Assembly (NCBI GenBank): GCA_019637315.1
Contig: JAHBVU010000003.1
Coordinates: forward strand, 62,001-126,000
Direction: 5' to 3'
DNA from: Gemmatimonadales bacterium
Lineage (GTDB): Bacteria > Gemmatimonadota > Gemmatimonadetes > Gemmatimonadales > GWC2-71-9
Length of the DNA: 64,000 nt
The notes beneath the pieces are model-generated. The model did no database searches and was not told the DNA's origin. It saw only the letters and a program-made list of their open reading frames with translations. The position numbers and the translations under genes were made by a program. Of this stretch, positions 16,606 to 24,718 are shown one piece after another. Each line of letters begins with the position of its first letter. Positions within the stretch are counted from its first letter, which is position 1.

Positions 16606-17759
16606 AGTCCACCAGAACCCGTGGGATACTGACTGCCGTCACCGGCGGCATCATCCTGCTGGCGGCGATGGCCGCGCCGCCGACTGTGTTCGAATGGGAT
16701 CTGCCACCGGGTTTCCCGGCCCCGCGCGTCCCGGCGGACAACCCTATGAGCAATGCCAAGGTTTTGCTTGGTCGGCACTTGTTCTATGATCTTCGGCTGT
16801 CGGCGGATCAGTCCATCTCGTGTGCCACCTGCCACATCCAGGCCTCGGCGTTCTCCGACCCCCGAGCCCATCCGGTCGGTGTAACCGGGGAGAGCCATCC
16901 TCGGGGATCCATGAGCCTCGCCAACGTCGGCTATGCCGCGGTGCTTACCTGGGCCAACCCGGTTCATCGACGCCTCGAAAACCAGGCGCTGGTTCCGATG
17001 TTCGGAGAGACGCCGGTCGAGATGGGACTGGCCGGAATGGAGCGAGAGGTGATCGAGCGCCTCACGGCCGAGCCGCGCTACCAGACCCTCTTTCCCGCAG
17101 CGTTTCCGGGAGACACTGCCCCAGTCTCGATTCCCAATGTGACACGGGCCTTGGCTGCCTTTCAGCGAACCCTGATTTCCGGACGGTCGCCCTACGACCG
17201 CTTCGAAGCCGGCGATGCCTCAGCCATGTCACCAGCTGCGCAGCGTGGGCTCGAGCTCTTCAACAGCGAACGGCTGGAGTGCTTCCATTGCCACGGCGGC
17301 TTCAACTTCTCGGGCAGCACCGACTTCGAAGGCAAGGGGCTGGTGGAGATCGAGTTCCACAACAACGGCCTCTACAACCTCGACGGCAACGGGGCGTACC
17401 CCAAGTCGAACCAGGGTATCTACGAGATCACCGGCAACCCGGACGATATGGGCAGGTTCAAGGCCCCGACCCTACGCAATATCGAGGTGACTGCGCCCTA
17501 CATGCATGATGGCAGCCTGGCGACGCTGGATGCCGTCATCGAGCACTATCGCCGCGGCGGCACTCTGACGGCGCACGGGCCCAACGCTGGCGACGGCGCC
17601 GAGAGCCCGCTTACGAGCCCGTTCGTGCCGGGTTTCCGCTTGAGCGAGGCAGAGAAGGCAGATCTGATTGCATTCCTGATCAGTCTGACCGACCGCGGCT
17701 TTCTCAACGATCCGCGTTTCAGTGATCCCTGGCCCAAGCCCTTCGAGCTACCCAGATGA
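16602..17759 (+). CDS. mbnH: MbnH-like diheme cytochrome c peroxidase-family enzyme
   Basis: A 385-residue exported protein with an N-terminal membrane segment (residues about 9-26). It has two c-type heme sites, CATCH (74-78) and CFHCH (227-231), a conserved inter-heme tryptophan candidate Trp117 (TWANP), and APYMHDGS near residue 298. The layout is that of the MauG/CcpA superfamily. Pairing with an MbnP-like gene through an ATGA overlap identifies the MbnH branch, whose known role is post-translational oxidation of a tryptophan in MbnP. It requires cytochrome c maturation in the periplasm. CopC follows 46 bases downstream. Confidence 0.9.
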   Translation: MKSTRTRGILTAVTGGIILLAAMAAPPTVFEWDLPPGFPAPRVPADNPMSNAKVLLGRHLFYDLRLSADQSISCATCHIQASAFSDPRAHPVGVTGESHPRGSMSLANVGYAAVLTWANPVHRRLENQALVPMFGETPVEMGLAGMEREVIERLTAEPRYQTLFPAAFPGDTAPVSIPNVTRALAAFQRTLISGRSPYDRFEAGDASAMSPAAQRGLELFNSERLECFHCHGGFNFSGSTDFEGKGLVEIEFHNNGLYNLDGNGAYPKSNQGIYEITGNPDDMGRFKAPTLRNIEVTAPYMHDGSLATLDAVIEHYRRGGTLTAHGPNAGDGAESPLTSPFVPGFRLSEAEKADLIAFLISLTDRGFLNDPRFSDPWPKPFELPR

Positions 17760-17805
17760 CAGTCGGACCCAGATATATTTCGCCTTCATGAAGGAGATGA
17801 CAACG

Positions 17806-18174
17806 ATGCGTATCCGTACCCTTGCCCTGTCCCTGGCCATCCTCGGCGCAGTTGCAACCGGAGCCCGTGCCGCATTCCACGCGCGTCTCGTCAAGGCCGA
17901 GCCGGCTCTCGATGGCACGGTGTCCGAAAAGCCGTCCCAGGTTCGTTTGTGGTTCAATGAGGCACCCGACGCCAAGCTGTCCTCCGGAACCCTGACGTCC
18001 GCCGACAGCAGCGTCATTGTGAAGTTGGTATTCGGCGCCACTGACGACCCCAACTCAGTGGCAAGCCCGGTTGAAGGAGACCTCAAGCCCGGCGCCTATA
18101 CAGTCCGCTGGCGCACCGTATCGAAGGACGGCCACGGCATTCGGGGCACTTACAAGTTCACGTTCCAGCCATAA
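17806..18174 (+). CDS. copC: CopC-domain copper-binding protein
   Basis: A 122-residue periplasmic protein. The ATG at 17806 is chosen because AAGGAG lies 9 bases before it, although an in-frame ATG exists at 17788. The signal peptide probably ends at ARA. The mature chain begins AFHARLVKAEPA, the CopC HAxL motif, and ends with SKDGHGIRGTYKF, where Asp108 and His110 match the Cu(II) ligands of CopC. Unlike most CopC proteins, the first His is two residues after the predicted cleavage site, so an N-terminal copper brace would need a different cut. Same strand and close to mbnPH: a copper-handling operon. Confidence 0.88.
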   Translation: MRIRTLALSLAILGAVATGARAAFHARLVKAEPALDGTVSEKPSQVRLWFNEAPDAKLSSGTLTSADSSVIVKLVFGATDDPNSVASPVEGDLKPGAYTVRWRTVSKDGHGIRGTYKFTFQP

Positions 18175-18233
18175 CGGCTGCCAGGCCCTGCACCTCAGAC
18201 TGCAGGCTTCTGCACGTGACCCCACCAAACACA

Positions 18234-18264
18234 ACGGGTCCTCGACACCAGTTCGAGGACCCGT
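18234..18264. terminator. Bidirectional terminator between copC and the small minus-strand gene
   Basis: A 12-bp perfect stem (ACGGGTCCTCGA and its complement) with a 7-base loop, flanked by CAAACACA on the left and GCTGTTT on the right. A T-rich tract therefore follows it on both strands. It lies between two convergent genes (stops at 18174 and 18291), an ideal site for shared termination. Confidence 0.75.
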
Positions 18265-18290
18265 GCTGTTTGACTGAGCCCGTTGGGGCT

Positions 18291-18506
18291 CTACACCGCT
18301 GCGAGTTCGGCCTCTGACGACTCGTCGTCGCCCTCGTCATCCGCTGAATCAGCGCCGAGCAGGCGGGCCGCCAGGAGCGGAAGCGCGGCCGGGAGCACCA
18401 GATCAGGGTCCAACTGGATCATCTGGGCAATCCATTGGGCCGTCTGCTTGGCCTGCGGTAGATGGTGCAGTACCGGATCGATCATCGTCCTACCCTCGCT
18501 TTCCAT
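18291..18506 (-). CDS. Small hypothetical protein with acidic tail
   Basis: A 71-residue reading frame from an ATG preceded by GGGGGA 9 bases upstream; a second ATG (18470) also has a GAGG site. It has a helical core (QTAQWIAQMIQLDPDLVLPAALPLLAARLLG) and a strongly acidic C-terminus (DSADDEGDDESSEAE). No family recognised and no transmembrane pattern. Support comes from the ribosome site, the placement of a bidirectional terminator right after its stop, and the lack of any competing gene. It may still be spurious. Confidence 0.4.
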   Translation of the reverse strand: MESEGRTMIDPVLHHLPQAKQTAQWIAQMIQLDPDLVLPAALPLLAARLLGADSADDEGDDESSEAELAAV

Positions 18507-18836
18507 CGGCAAGTCCCCCAACCCGCCGACGCTACGTCATGACCCAGGAAACTCTCTTTCGTCGTTGCCTGAAGGTCAGCGCAAGAATGGTTCCACAATT
18601 TTGCCGGGCTTGGTCCCCCAGACCGGGCCCTAAACGCCACCGTCCCCCATTCTCGAGTTGAGGGGAAACAGCCCATCGGCCCGGAGACAGAGCGCCGGAA
18701 AGCAAGGATTTTCCCCAGCTTCATCGGTACCATAGCAGACGCGCATCACATGAGGCCGGGCTGCCATGTGTCGATCCGTCATCATTCGTGCGACGAATTG
18801 TCACGTGCGTGAGGCACGACGTTCCGATAGATTGCG
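18507..18836. other. Intergenic region without a gene
   Basis: About 330 bases. I see no convincing gene. It should hold the promoter of the small minus-strand gene and that of the following lipoprotein. Near the right end, TTGTCA (18798-18803) and GATAGAT (18826-18832) occur 22 bases apart, a spacing too long for a confident promoter. Confidence 0.4.
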
Positions 18837-18881
18837 GTGCTCGCGATCGTGATCGTCATCACCTTTTGTCGCCGCTGCCTC

Positions 18882-19781
18882 GTGAACCGATTCTGCATAA
18901 CGCTGATCCTGCCTGCCGTTGCTGCGTGCCAAGTAGCCACCTTGCCACCGCCTTCCAGCCGTAGCGACGGTGGCCCCGTCGCCGCGCGGGGGACGATCGC
19001 GCACGAGGCACGCTCGCAACTGCGCCTCTATCGAGACGCCGCAGGCTGCGAGTCGATTCAGACGGTCAACCGGCAGTTCCGCCCTGTCACGATCACGACC
19101 GACCAGGGCTCGGAGTTACGCGTCCTCGAGGAGCAGTATGACATCCGGCGCTGCCGTGACACGGGCGGCGTCTCTTCCGAAGCCATCGTTACTGCGTGGC
19201 TACCGGAAAGCCGGCAACCCCGGCCGCTGTTCCGAATCAGCGGCCGAGGCGTGTCGGGGGCACCAGCCGGCAACCTGTACCAGATGGTCACGTCCGGGTG
19301 CTGCGGCAGTCGCCCGCTGGCGACCTACCACAGTTTGCACACGGGGGCCTTCCTTTTCAGCTCGAGCGTGCCGCTCCGAGAGATCAGCACCAGCACGACC
19401 GGATTGGCCCGATTTGCTGCGTTTCACGATACGTTCTCGGCCGCGCCCCCGCCGGAGACCGCCTCGGATTCGACGGTCATCGGCGTGCTGCAGTGGGGGG
19501 ATGATCGCTCTCCAGGTCGTCGTATCCTGGTGCACGCCGACCGGCCCGAGGACTTTGCCGCCACCGGATTCCGGTTCTACCGCGGCGGTGTGCCGATCGC
19601 GGACTCCATCGGGGTTGTCGCTGCTGCTGCAGCCGACCCGATCTCGCTCCGAATCGAGCTTCAGGCATCCAGTTCCAGCCGTCGCCTTCAACTCAATTTT
19701 GCAGTCCGGGGAGACTCGCTCGCACCAGAAAGCGCCGACCTTCCGGCCGGTATTTCGCTGTCCTGGGGTCAGGAGGGGTGA
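18882..19781 (+). CDS. Putative lipoprotein of unknown function
   Basis: About 299 residues if started at the GTG at 18882, which gives a compact lipoprotein signal with lipobox AVAAC (Cys16). A start at 18837 (GTG) would add 15 hydrophobic and Arg/Cys-rich residues. The mature protein is Ser/Thr- and Pro-rich with beta-type segments, for example VTITTDQGSELRVLEEQYDIRRC and a GCCGSRPLATYHSLH stretch. I recognise no family or catalytic motif. Its stop overlaps the GTG of the glycerophosphodiesterase gene (GTGA), so the two are probably co-translated. Confidence 0.6.
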   Translation: MNRFCITLILPAVAACQVATLPPPSSRSDGGPVAARGTIAHEARSQLRLYRDAAGCESIQTVNRQFRPVTITTDQGSELRVLEEQYDIRRCRDTGGVSSEAIVTAWLPESRQPRPLFRISGRGVSGAPAGNLYQMVTSGCCGSRPLATYHSLHTGAFLFSSSVPLREISTSTTGLARFAAFHDTFSAAPPPETASDSTVIGVLQWGDDRSPGRRILVHADRPEDFAATGFRFYRGGVPIADSIGVVAAAAADPISLRIELQASSSSRRLQLNFAVRGDSLAPESADLPAGISLSWGQEG

Positions 19782-20575
19782 ACCCGCTGCTGGACCCCGA
19801 TCGACGCCCTATCATCGGGCATCGGGGTGCCTCAGGAGATGCGCCAGAGAACACCATCGCCAGCTTCGACCTGGCACTCGCCCAGGGTGCCGAGGCATTC
19901 GAGCTCGATGTCAGGATTGCCGCGGATGGGGTCCCGGTGGTCATTCACGATGCGACCCTGGAACGAACCACCGGGCAGCCTGGGTTGGTGAGGGGAGCGA
20001 CAGCCGCAGAACTCGGGCGGCTCGATGCGGGCAGAACCTACCTGGCAAATGGCCGTTACCCGTTTCGGGGCCAGGGTGTCGGGATCCCGACGCTCAGCAG
20101 CGTCCTCGAGCGCTATCCGAACACGCCCATGTTGATCGAGCTCAAAGAGGTGGCGGCCGCCGCCCCGGTTCAGGACGCTATCAGGGCCGCCAATGCCGTT
20201 GAGCGAGTCGTGGTTGCCTCGTTTCACGCTGATGCGCTCAGGCCGTTTCCGTCTCCGCCGTTCCTGATCGGGGCGAGCCGGCGGGACATCATTCGCCTCT
20301 ATCTCAGGAGCCGAGTCGGCCTGGGCCCGGACCGGCGAGAGAATCCCCGGTGCTACGCCGTTCCAGCCCGTTATCGCGATTTGATTCCGGTGCCGACACC
20401 ACAGTTTGTGGCCGCCGCGCGGCGGGCCGGCCGACCGGTCCACGTCTGGACGGTCAACGACGCTGAAACCGCCACCGCCCTGTGGGACATCGGCTGCGCC
20501 GGGATGATCACGAACTACCCGGCCCGGCTGCTCGAAGCCCGGACACGGTGGTTGGGTCCTCCACTCAAATCCTGA
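19778..20575 (+). CDS. Glycerophosphodiester phosphodiesterase
   Basis: A 265-residue GDPD-family enzyme starting at a GTG that overlaps the previous stop. It shows the canonical HRGASGDAPENT motif (His15, Glu25), the FELDVRIAADGVPVVIHD segment with metal ligands and second catalytic His, and the C-terminal VHVWTVND and GMITNYPARL motifs. These enzymes hydrolyse deacylated phospholipids such as glycerophosphoethanolamine to glycerol-3-phosphate and an alcohol. No signal peptide, so cytoplasmic UgpQ-like. Upstream lies a lipoprotein gene, downstream an unknown protein after 24 bases. Confidence 0.93.
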   Translation: MNPLLDPDRRPIIGHRGASGDAPENTIASFDLALAQGAEAFELDVRIAADGVPVVIHDATLERTTGQPGLVRGATAAELGRLDAGRTYLANGRYPFRGQGVGIPTLSSVLERYPNTPMLIELKEVAAAAPVQDAIRAANAVERVVVASFHADALRPFPSPPFLIGASRRDIIRLYLRSRVGLGPDRRENPRCYAVPARYRDLIPVPTPQFVAAARRAGRPVHVWTVNDAETATALWDIGCAGMITNYPARLLEARTRWLGPPLKS

Positions 20576-20599
20576 GCGGTCCTGCCGATACTCGCCGGT

Positions 20600-21220
20600 A
20601 TGGAGATGACCCCAACCCTGCTGAGCCGTTACACCCAGGATGTGGCCGGCATCGACTCTCGGATGGTTGCTCGATACATCGGCAACCTGGAAGAGGGCCG
20701 CTCCAAGGTGTCGGTCAACAGCGCGCTCTCCAAGGGCGATAAGAGTGACCACTTCCGCTTCCGCGTCGTCGGGGAGGACCAGTGGCTCCGGCTTTCGACC
20801 GGCGAGCTGCGCGACGAAGCGGACGAAGGGGTCGACCTCGCGAAGGACGGAGAGGTTCGCTACCAGCTCCGCAGCCCGTCGGGGCAGCTGATCGCCGACT
20901 CGGATCCCAACGCAGGCGCCGCTTACGAAGCCTGGACGAAACTGACGTCGCAGGAGAACCTGAAGCTGAGCAAGGGATACTACACCTTGAGCGTGCAACG
21001 CGGCCCGGGCGCGGTCGAAGCCAAGGAGTACATCTATTCGTTCACCTTCCGGAGCGGGGTCGATCCCATCACCAACGACACGCCGGAACTGGCCAGTCGC
21101 GAGTTTCTTACGACCGAGCGTCCTGCCCCGGCCAACGCCTTGGGTGGAGGGTATGCCTACGACGCCAACGGGCACGTCACCGCGATCCTGGGCCTCTTCG
21201 CCAACGTCCGCGCCTTCTAG
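20600..21220 (+). CDS. Hypothetical protein with a beta-rich pre-peptidase-like fold
   Basis: A 206-residue protein without a signal peptide. I do not recognise it. Residues about 25-150 (LEEGRSKVSVNSALSKGDKSDHFRFRV, DGEVRYQLRSPSGQLIADSD, LSKGYYTLSVQRGPG) look like the strand pattern of bacterial pre-peptidase C-terminal or jelly-roll domains, which usually occur on exported proteins. GATACT lies 7 bases before the ATG and no ribosome site is seen, so it could be leaderless. It lies 24 bases after the glycerophosphodiesterase gene and ahead of MmcQ/YjbR. Confidence 0.6.
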   Translation: MEMTPTLLSRYTQDVAGIDSRMVARYIGNLEEGRSKVSVNSALSKGDKSDHFRFRVVGEDQWLRLSTGELRDEADEGVDLAKDGEVRYQLRSPSGQLIADSDPNAGAAYEAWTKLTSQENLKLSKGYYTLSVQRGPGAVEAKEYIYSFTFRSGVDPITNDTPELASREFLTTERPAPANALGGGYAYDANGHVTAILGLFANVRAF

Positions 21221-21237
21221 CCGATCCGCGGTCGGGG

Positions 21238-21267
21238 TCGACGCCAAACAACCCACCGCCGTATAAT
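21238..21267 (+). promoter_or_regulatory. Candidate promoter for the MmcQ/YjbR gene
   Basis: A perfect TATAAT (21262-21267) with TCGACG (21238-21243) 18 bases upstream. Transcription would start near 21274, leaving a leader of about 20 bases that carries AGGAG (21283-21287) before the TTG start at 21296. The -35 match is weak; the -10 is exact. Confidence 0.5.
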
Positions 21268-21295
21268 CCGTGGGTCCGCCTCAGGAGCCACGTCG

Positions 21296-21664
21296 TTGCC
21301 GCCTCGCCCGCTGACCCGCCTCCGCAGACTCTGCCTGGCATTCCCGGAGGCCCACGAAGTCGAGGCCTGGGGCGAGCCGACCTTTCGGGTCCGCAACAAG
21401 ATATTCGCGATGTTTGCGAGCCCCACCAACCATCACGGCGGCGGGAAATCCTCCGTCTGGTGCAAGGCCAAGCCGGAAAATCAGGGGTTCATGATCGCCG
21501 CCGATCCGGCTCGGTTCTTCGCGCCCCCGTACGTCGGTCCGAGCGGCTGGATCGGGGTCGTCTTGGACAGCGAGGTCGACTGGGGTCAGGTGGCTGAGCT
21601 GGTCGAGGATGGCTATAGGCTCACGGCGCCGAAGAAGCTGATCGCCGCGCTCGATAGCGCCTGA
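21296..21664 (+). CDS. MmcQ/YjbR family protein
   Basis: A 122-residue protein of the MmcQ/YjbR superfamily, a small double-wing DNA-binding-like fold of unclear cellular role. Typical segments are CLAFPEAHEVEAWGEPTFRVRNKIFAMF, SVWCKAKPENQ and a terminal YRLTAPKKLIAAL. The TTG start is supported by AGGAG 8 bases upstream and by a consensus -10 element. It appears to be its own transcription unit. Function should be stated only at family level. Confidence 0.85.
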   Translation: MPPRPLTRLRRLCLAFPEAHEVEAWGEPTFRVRNKIFAMFASPTNHHGGGKSSVWCKAKPENQGFMIAADPARFFAPPYVGPSGWIGVVLDSEVDWGQVAELVEDGYRLTAPKKLIAALDSA

Positions 21665-21780
21665 GCGGCGTCACCGCCGCGTTCGCGACCTGGACCCAAC
21701 GTCTCGGCCGCGTTCGTGGCGTCAACCAGCGCCGACATCCTTCTGGGACCCGGGCCGGTCAGGCGGCGCTCCGAGCGCAA

Positions 21781-22977
21781 CTAGCGATAGATCAAGAAGG
21801 GACGAATCCTGGTCTCGAAGCTTTCCCGTCCGCTGGTCCACTCCGACACGATCGACTCGGCGGTGCGATCGGCCAGGATGGCCTGGCGGAGGCGTATCCC
21901 CCCTGCCAGCAGATCGAAGTGACGCTCGATGAAGCCTATCTGGTCGGGGTGGACGGCCCGGACGGCCAGCAGCATCACGACCGCGGTACGTGTCGGATCG
22001 TAGGCCTCGCGGTCCGTCACTCGGAGCCGAATGCCACGGAGCGCGACGTTCGGAAATTTTGCATCGCCGGGCCGAACCGGCGTGAATCCGACGCCCTCGA
22101 AGACAACCCCCGGCAGCCGGGCACCTCGCACCAGCGCGAGCACGCGGGTGGTATCGAGCCAGGGCGCGCCGACCTGATGGTACGCCGCCGGGGTGCCGCG
22201 GCCGACCGACAGCGCGGTGCCTTCGAACAGGCAGGTACCGGGATAGTGGATCAGCGCCTCGAGATCCTGGAGATTGGGACTGGGTGGCACAAACGGGATG
22301 CCGGTGGCGTCACCGTACATGCTGCGGGTCCAGTGCTGTGCGGGTACCACGACGAGGTCGGCGCCGATCTCGAGTTCCCGATTGGCCAGCCGGGCCTGCT
22401 CGCCAAGCGTCATCCCGTGCCGCATCGGCACGGCAAGCGGGCCAATGAAGGAGCGAAAGGCCGGATCGAGCAGGTTGCCCTGGACCCTGCCGCTGATCGG
22501 GTTGGGGCGATCGAGGATGATGACCCTGCGGCCGTGCTTCACTGCCGAACGCATCACTTCGATCGCGGTAGAGATGTAGGTATAGTACCGGGTTCCCACG
22601 TCCGGCAGATCGACCAGCAGGACGTCGACGTTGCTGAGCATCGTGTCGGTCGGGGCCGCGGTGCTTCCATAAAGGCTGTAAATTGGAAGTCCGGTCGTCC
22701 GGTCGACGGTGGAGGCAACCTTCTCGCCCGGGTCGGCGGTGCCACGGAACCCGTGCTCCGGGCTGAACAACGCGGTCAGGTTGACGCCGGCAGCCCGCAG
22801 TACGTCGACCGCGTGTGCGCCGGCGCGGTCGATGCCACCCTGATTGGTGACCAGCCCGACCCGCCGACCGGCGACGAGATGCATGCTGTCGCGGATCAGG
22901 ACTTCGAGCCCGGGACGCACCGGTTCCGGCGAGGATAGGATGCTGACCAAGCCCAGTACAACCAGCCCGAACGCCAT
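21781..22977 (-). CDS. namZ: DUF1343 exo-beta-N-acetylmuramidase, NamZ type (GH171)
   Basis: A 398-residue protein with an N-terminal hydrophobic segment, so probably exported. DUF1343 hallmarks are GLVTNQGGIDRAG, LFSPEHGFRGTADPGE, DLPDVGTRYYTYI, ILDRPNPISG and HYPGTCLFEGTALSVGRGT. Bacillus subtilis NamZ, of the same family, removes non-reducing terminal MurNAc from peptidoglycan fragments. The divergent neighbour is a NagZ-like GH3 enzyme, then a beta-lactamase-fold lipoprotein, reminiscent of the Bacillus muropeptide-recovery cluster. The ATG (complement of 22975-22977) physically overlaps the start codon of the divergent nagZ, so its promoter must lie inside that gene. Confidence 0.88.
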   Translation of the reverse strand: MAFGLVVLGLVSILSSPEPVRPGLEVLIRDSMHLVAGRRVGLVTNQGGIDRAGAHAVDVLRAAGVNLTALFSPEHGFRGTADPGEKVASTVDRTTGLPIYSLYGSTAAPTDTMLSNVDVLLVDLPDVGTRYYTYISTAIEVMRSAVKHGRRVIILDRPNPISGRVQGNLLDPAFRSFIGPLAVPMRHGMTLGEQARLANRELEIGADLVVVPAQHWTRSMYGDATGIPFVPPSPNLQDLEALIHYPGTCLFEGTALSVGRGTPAAYHQVGAPWLDTTRVLALVRGARLPGVVFEGVGFTPVRPGDAKFPNVALRGIRLRVTDREAYDPTRTAVVMLLAVRAVHPDQIGFIERHFDLLAGGIRLRQAILADRTAESIVSEWTSGRESFETRIRPFLIYR

Positions 22978-24718
22978 GATGTGCTCCCTGATTCGTTCCG
23001 TCGTCGTGATCTTGCTCGCGACGGGAATCGTGGCCCCGATCGCTGCGCAATCGCCCCGGACGAGCGCCCGGGTGCGTACCCTGATGGCGCGGATGCCGAT
23101 CGAGCATCAGGTCGCCCAGCTGGTGATGCCCTGGCTGCTTGGCAACTACGCAGGCCACGACTCTGACGAACTCGCTGACGCCAGGATGTGGGTCGACTCG
23201 CTCCGGGTCGGCGGCATCATCATCTCGATCGGCTCACCGCTCGATGTCGCGGGCAAACTCAACTTCCTGCAACGTCGATCTCGCCTGCCGCTCCTGATCG
23301 CCGCGGACCTGGAAGGCGGGGCGGCCTTTCGCTTTCCCGGGGCCACACCCTTCCCTACCAATATGGGGGTCGCGGCAACCGGCCGGGAGTCCGACGCCCA
23401 CCTGATGGGCAAAGTGACCGGACTCGAAGCTCGGGCAGTCGGGGTTCATCTCACATTCTCGCCCGTGGCCGACATCAACGACAACCCGGCCAACCCGATC
23501 ATCAACACTCGCTCGTTCGGCGGCGATCCGGCCACCGTCGCCCGTCTGGTGGCGGCCACCGTCGCCGGCACCCGGGAGTCCGGGGTCCTGTCGACCGTGA
23601 AGCACTTTCCCGGACATGGCAACACCGACGTCGACTCACACATTTCCCTGCCCATCATACGTGGCGGCTGGGCGCGGCTTGATACCATCGAGCTGGTGCC
23701 GTTTCGAGCGGCCGTCAAAGCCGGCGTCGACGTCGTGATGTCGGGGCACCTGGCTCTGCCCGGTTTCGACCCGGACAGCCTGCGCCCTGCGACGCTGTCG
23801 CCCCTCGTGATGACCTCGGTGCTGCGCGACTCGCTCGGCTTTCAGGGGCTGGTCGTGACCGATGCGCTGGACATGGGTGCGCTGGTCACCAGTTACGGCG
23901 GTGGCGAGGCCGCGGTGCGCGCCTTCCTGGCCGGGAGCGATATGCTGCTGATGCCGGCCGACCCTCGGGCAGCGATTGCCGCCATGGTCGAGGCGGTGCA
24001 GACGGGACGGATCTCACGGGAGCGGCTGGGGCGGTCGGTCCGCAAGGTGCTGATGCTCAAAGAGCGGCTGGCACTCTTCGAGCGACGCGTGGTGCCGCTG
24101 GAACGCGTCGGCGCCGTCGTGGGGCAGCGCAGCTTCATCGACAGCGCACGCGCCATCAGCGCGCGATCACTGGTGCTGGTGCGGGACAGCGGCGCCGTCG
24201 TTGCCACCCTGCGTGACCGGCTCGGCCCGGTTGCGGTGGTCAGCTACGGCGAACCGGGGTGGGCAACGACCTTCCCGCAGGAACTCACCAAGCTCGGCTA
24301 CCGCACGACCCCGTTCCGGCTCTATCCCACCAGCGGGCCCGCCAGCTACGACTCGGCCCGCGCCGTCCTGTCGGCCGCCCCAGCCGCGATCGTCTCGGTT
24401 GCGGTTCGGGCTCGTTCGGGCAGCGGTGTGATTACCATGCCCGACTCGCTAGCGGGTCTGATCGATGCCTCGAGTCGCCAGCGCCCGACCGTGCTCGTCT
24501 CGTTCGGATCGCCCTACCTGCAGAGTCAGGTGCCCGGGGTTCCTGCGTTCCTCCAGGCCTGGACCAACAATCCCCTGACCGAAGCGGCCGCCGCCGCGGC
24601 CCTTGCCGGGGCACCCATATCCGGCAGGCTTCCCATCGATCTACCAGCCGGCGCGCGACTGGGCGACGGCATTGCCCTACCCGCCCACGCCCGATACCAT
24701 GCTGCCAACCAACCGTAA
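22976..24718 (+). CDS. nagZ: GH3 beta-N-acetylhexosaminidase, NagZ type, exported
   Basis: A 580-residue GH3 enzyme with a signal peptide (SLIRSVVVILLATGIVAPIAAQ). The NagZ signature KHFPGHGNTDVDSH (from Lys209) carries the His/Asp acid-base dyad; VVTDALDM gives Asp296 as nucleophile. It probably releases GlcNAc from muropeptides. Unlike the short cytoplasmic NagZ of enterobacteria it has a C-terminal alpha/beta GH3 domain (about residues 390-580), like the exported Bacillus form. Either of two adjacent ATGs (22976, 22979) could be used. It overlaps the divergent namZ start and, by 20 bases, the downstream serine hydrolase. Confidence 0.9.
   Translation: MMCSLIRSVVVILLATGIVAPIAAQSPRTSARVRTLMARMPIEHQVAQLVMPWLLGNYAGHDSDELADARMWVDSLRVGGIIISIGSPLDVAGKLNFLQRRSRLPLLIAADLEGGAAFRFPGATPFPTNMGVAATGRESDAHLMGKVTGLEARAVGVHLTFSPVADINDNPANPIINTRSFGGDPATVARLVAATVAGTRESGVLSTVKHFPGHGNTDVDSHISLPIIRGGWARLDTIELVPFRAAVKAGVDVVMSGHLALPGFDPDSLRPATLSPLVMTSVLRDSLGFQGLVVTDALDMGALVTSYGGGEAAVRAFLAGSDMLLMPADPRAAIAAMVEAVQTGRISRERLGRSVRKVLMLKERLALFERRVVPLERVGAVVGQRSFIDSARAISARSLVLVRDSGAVVATLRDRLGPVAVVSYGEPGWATTFPQELTKLGYRTTPFRLYPTSGPASYDSARAVLSAAPAAIVSVAVRARSGSGVITMPDSLAGLIDASSRQRPTVLVSFGSPYLQSQVPGVPAFLQAWTNNPLTEAAAAAALAGAPISGRLPIDLPAGARLGDGIALPAHARYHAANQP

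Noticed and set aside
15694-17759. Functional link between MbnH-made protein-bound kynurenine and the free kynurenine pathway at 57-64 kb
   Set aside because: The chemistry shares a name only; the loci are 40 kb apart and nothing in the sequence connects them.
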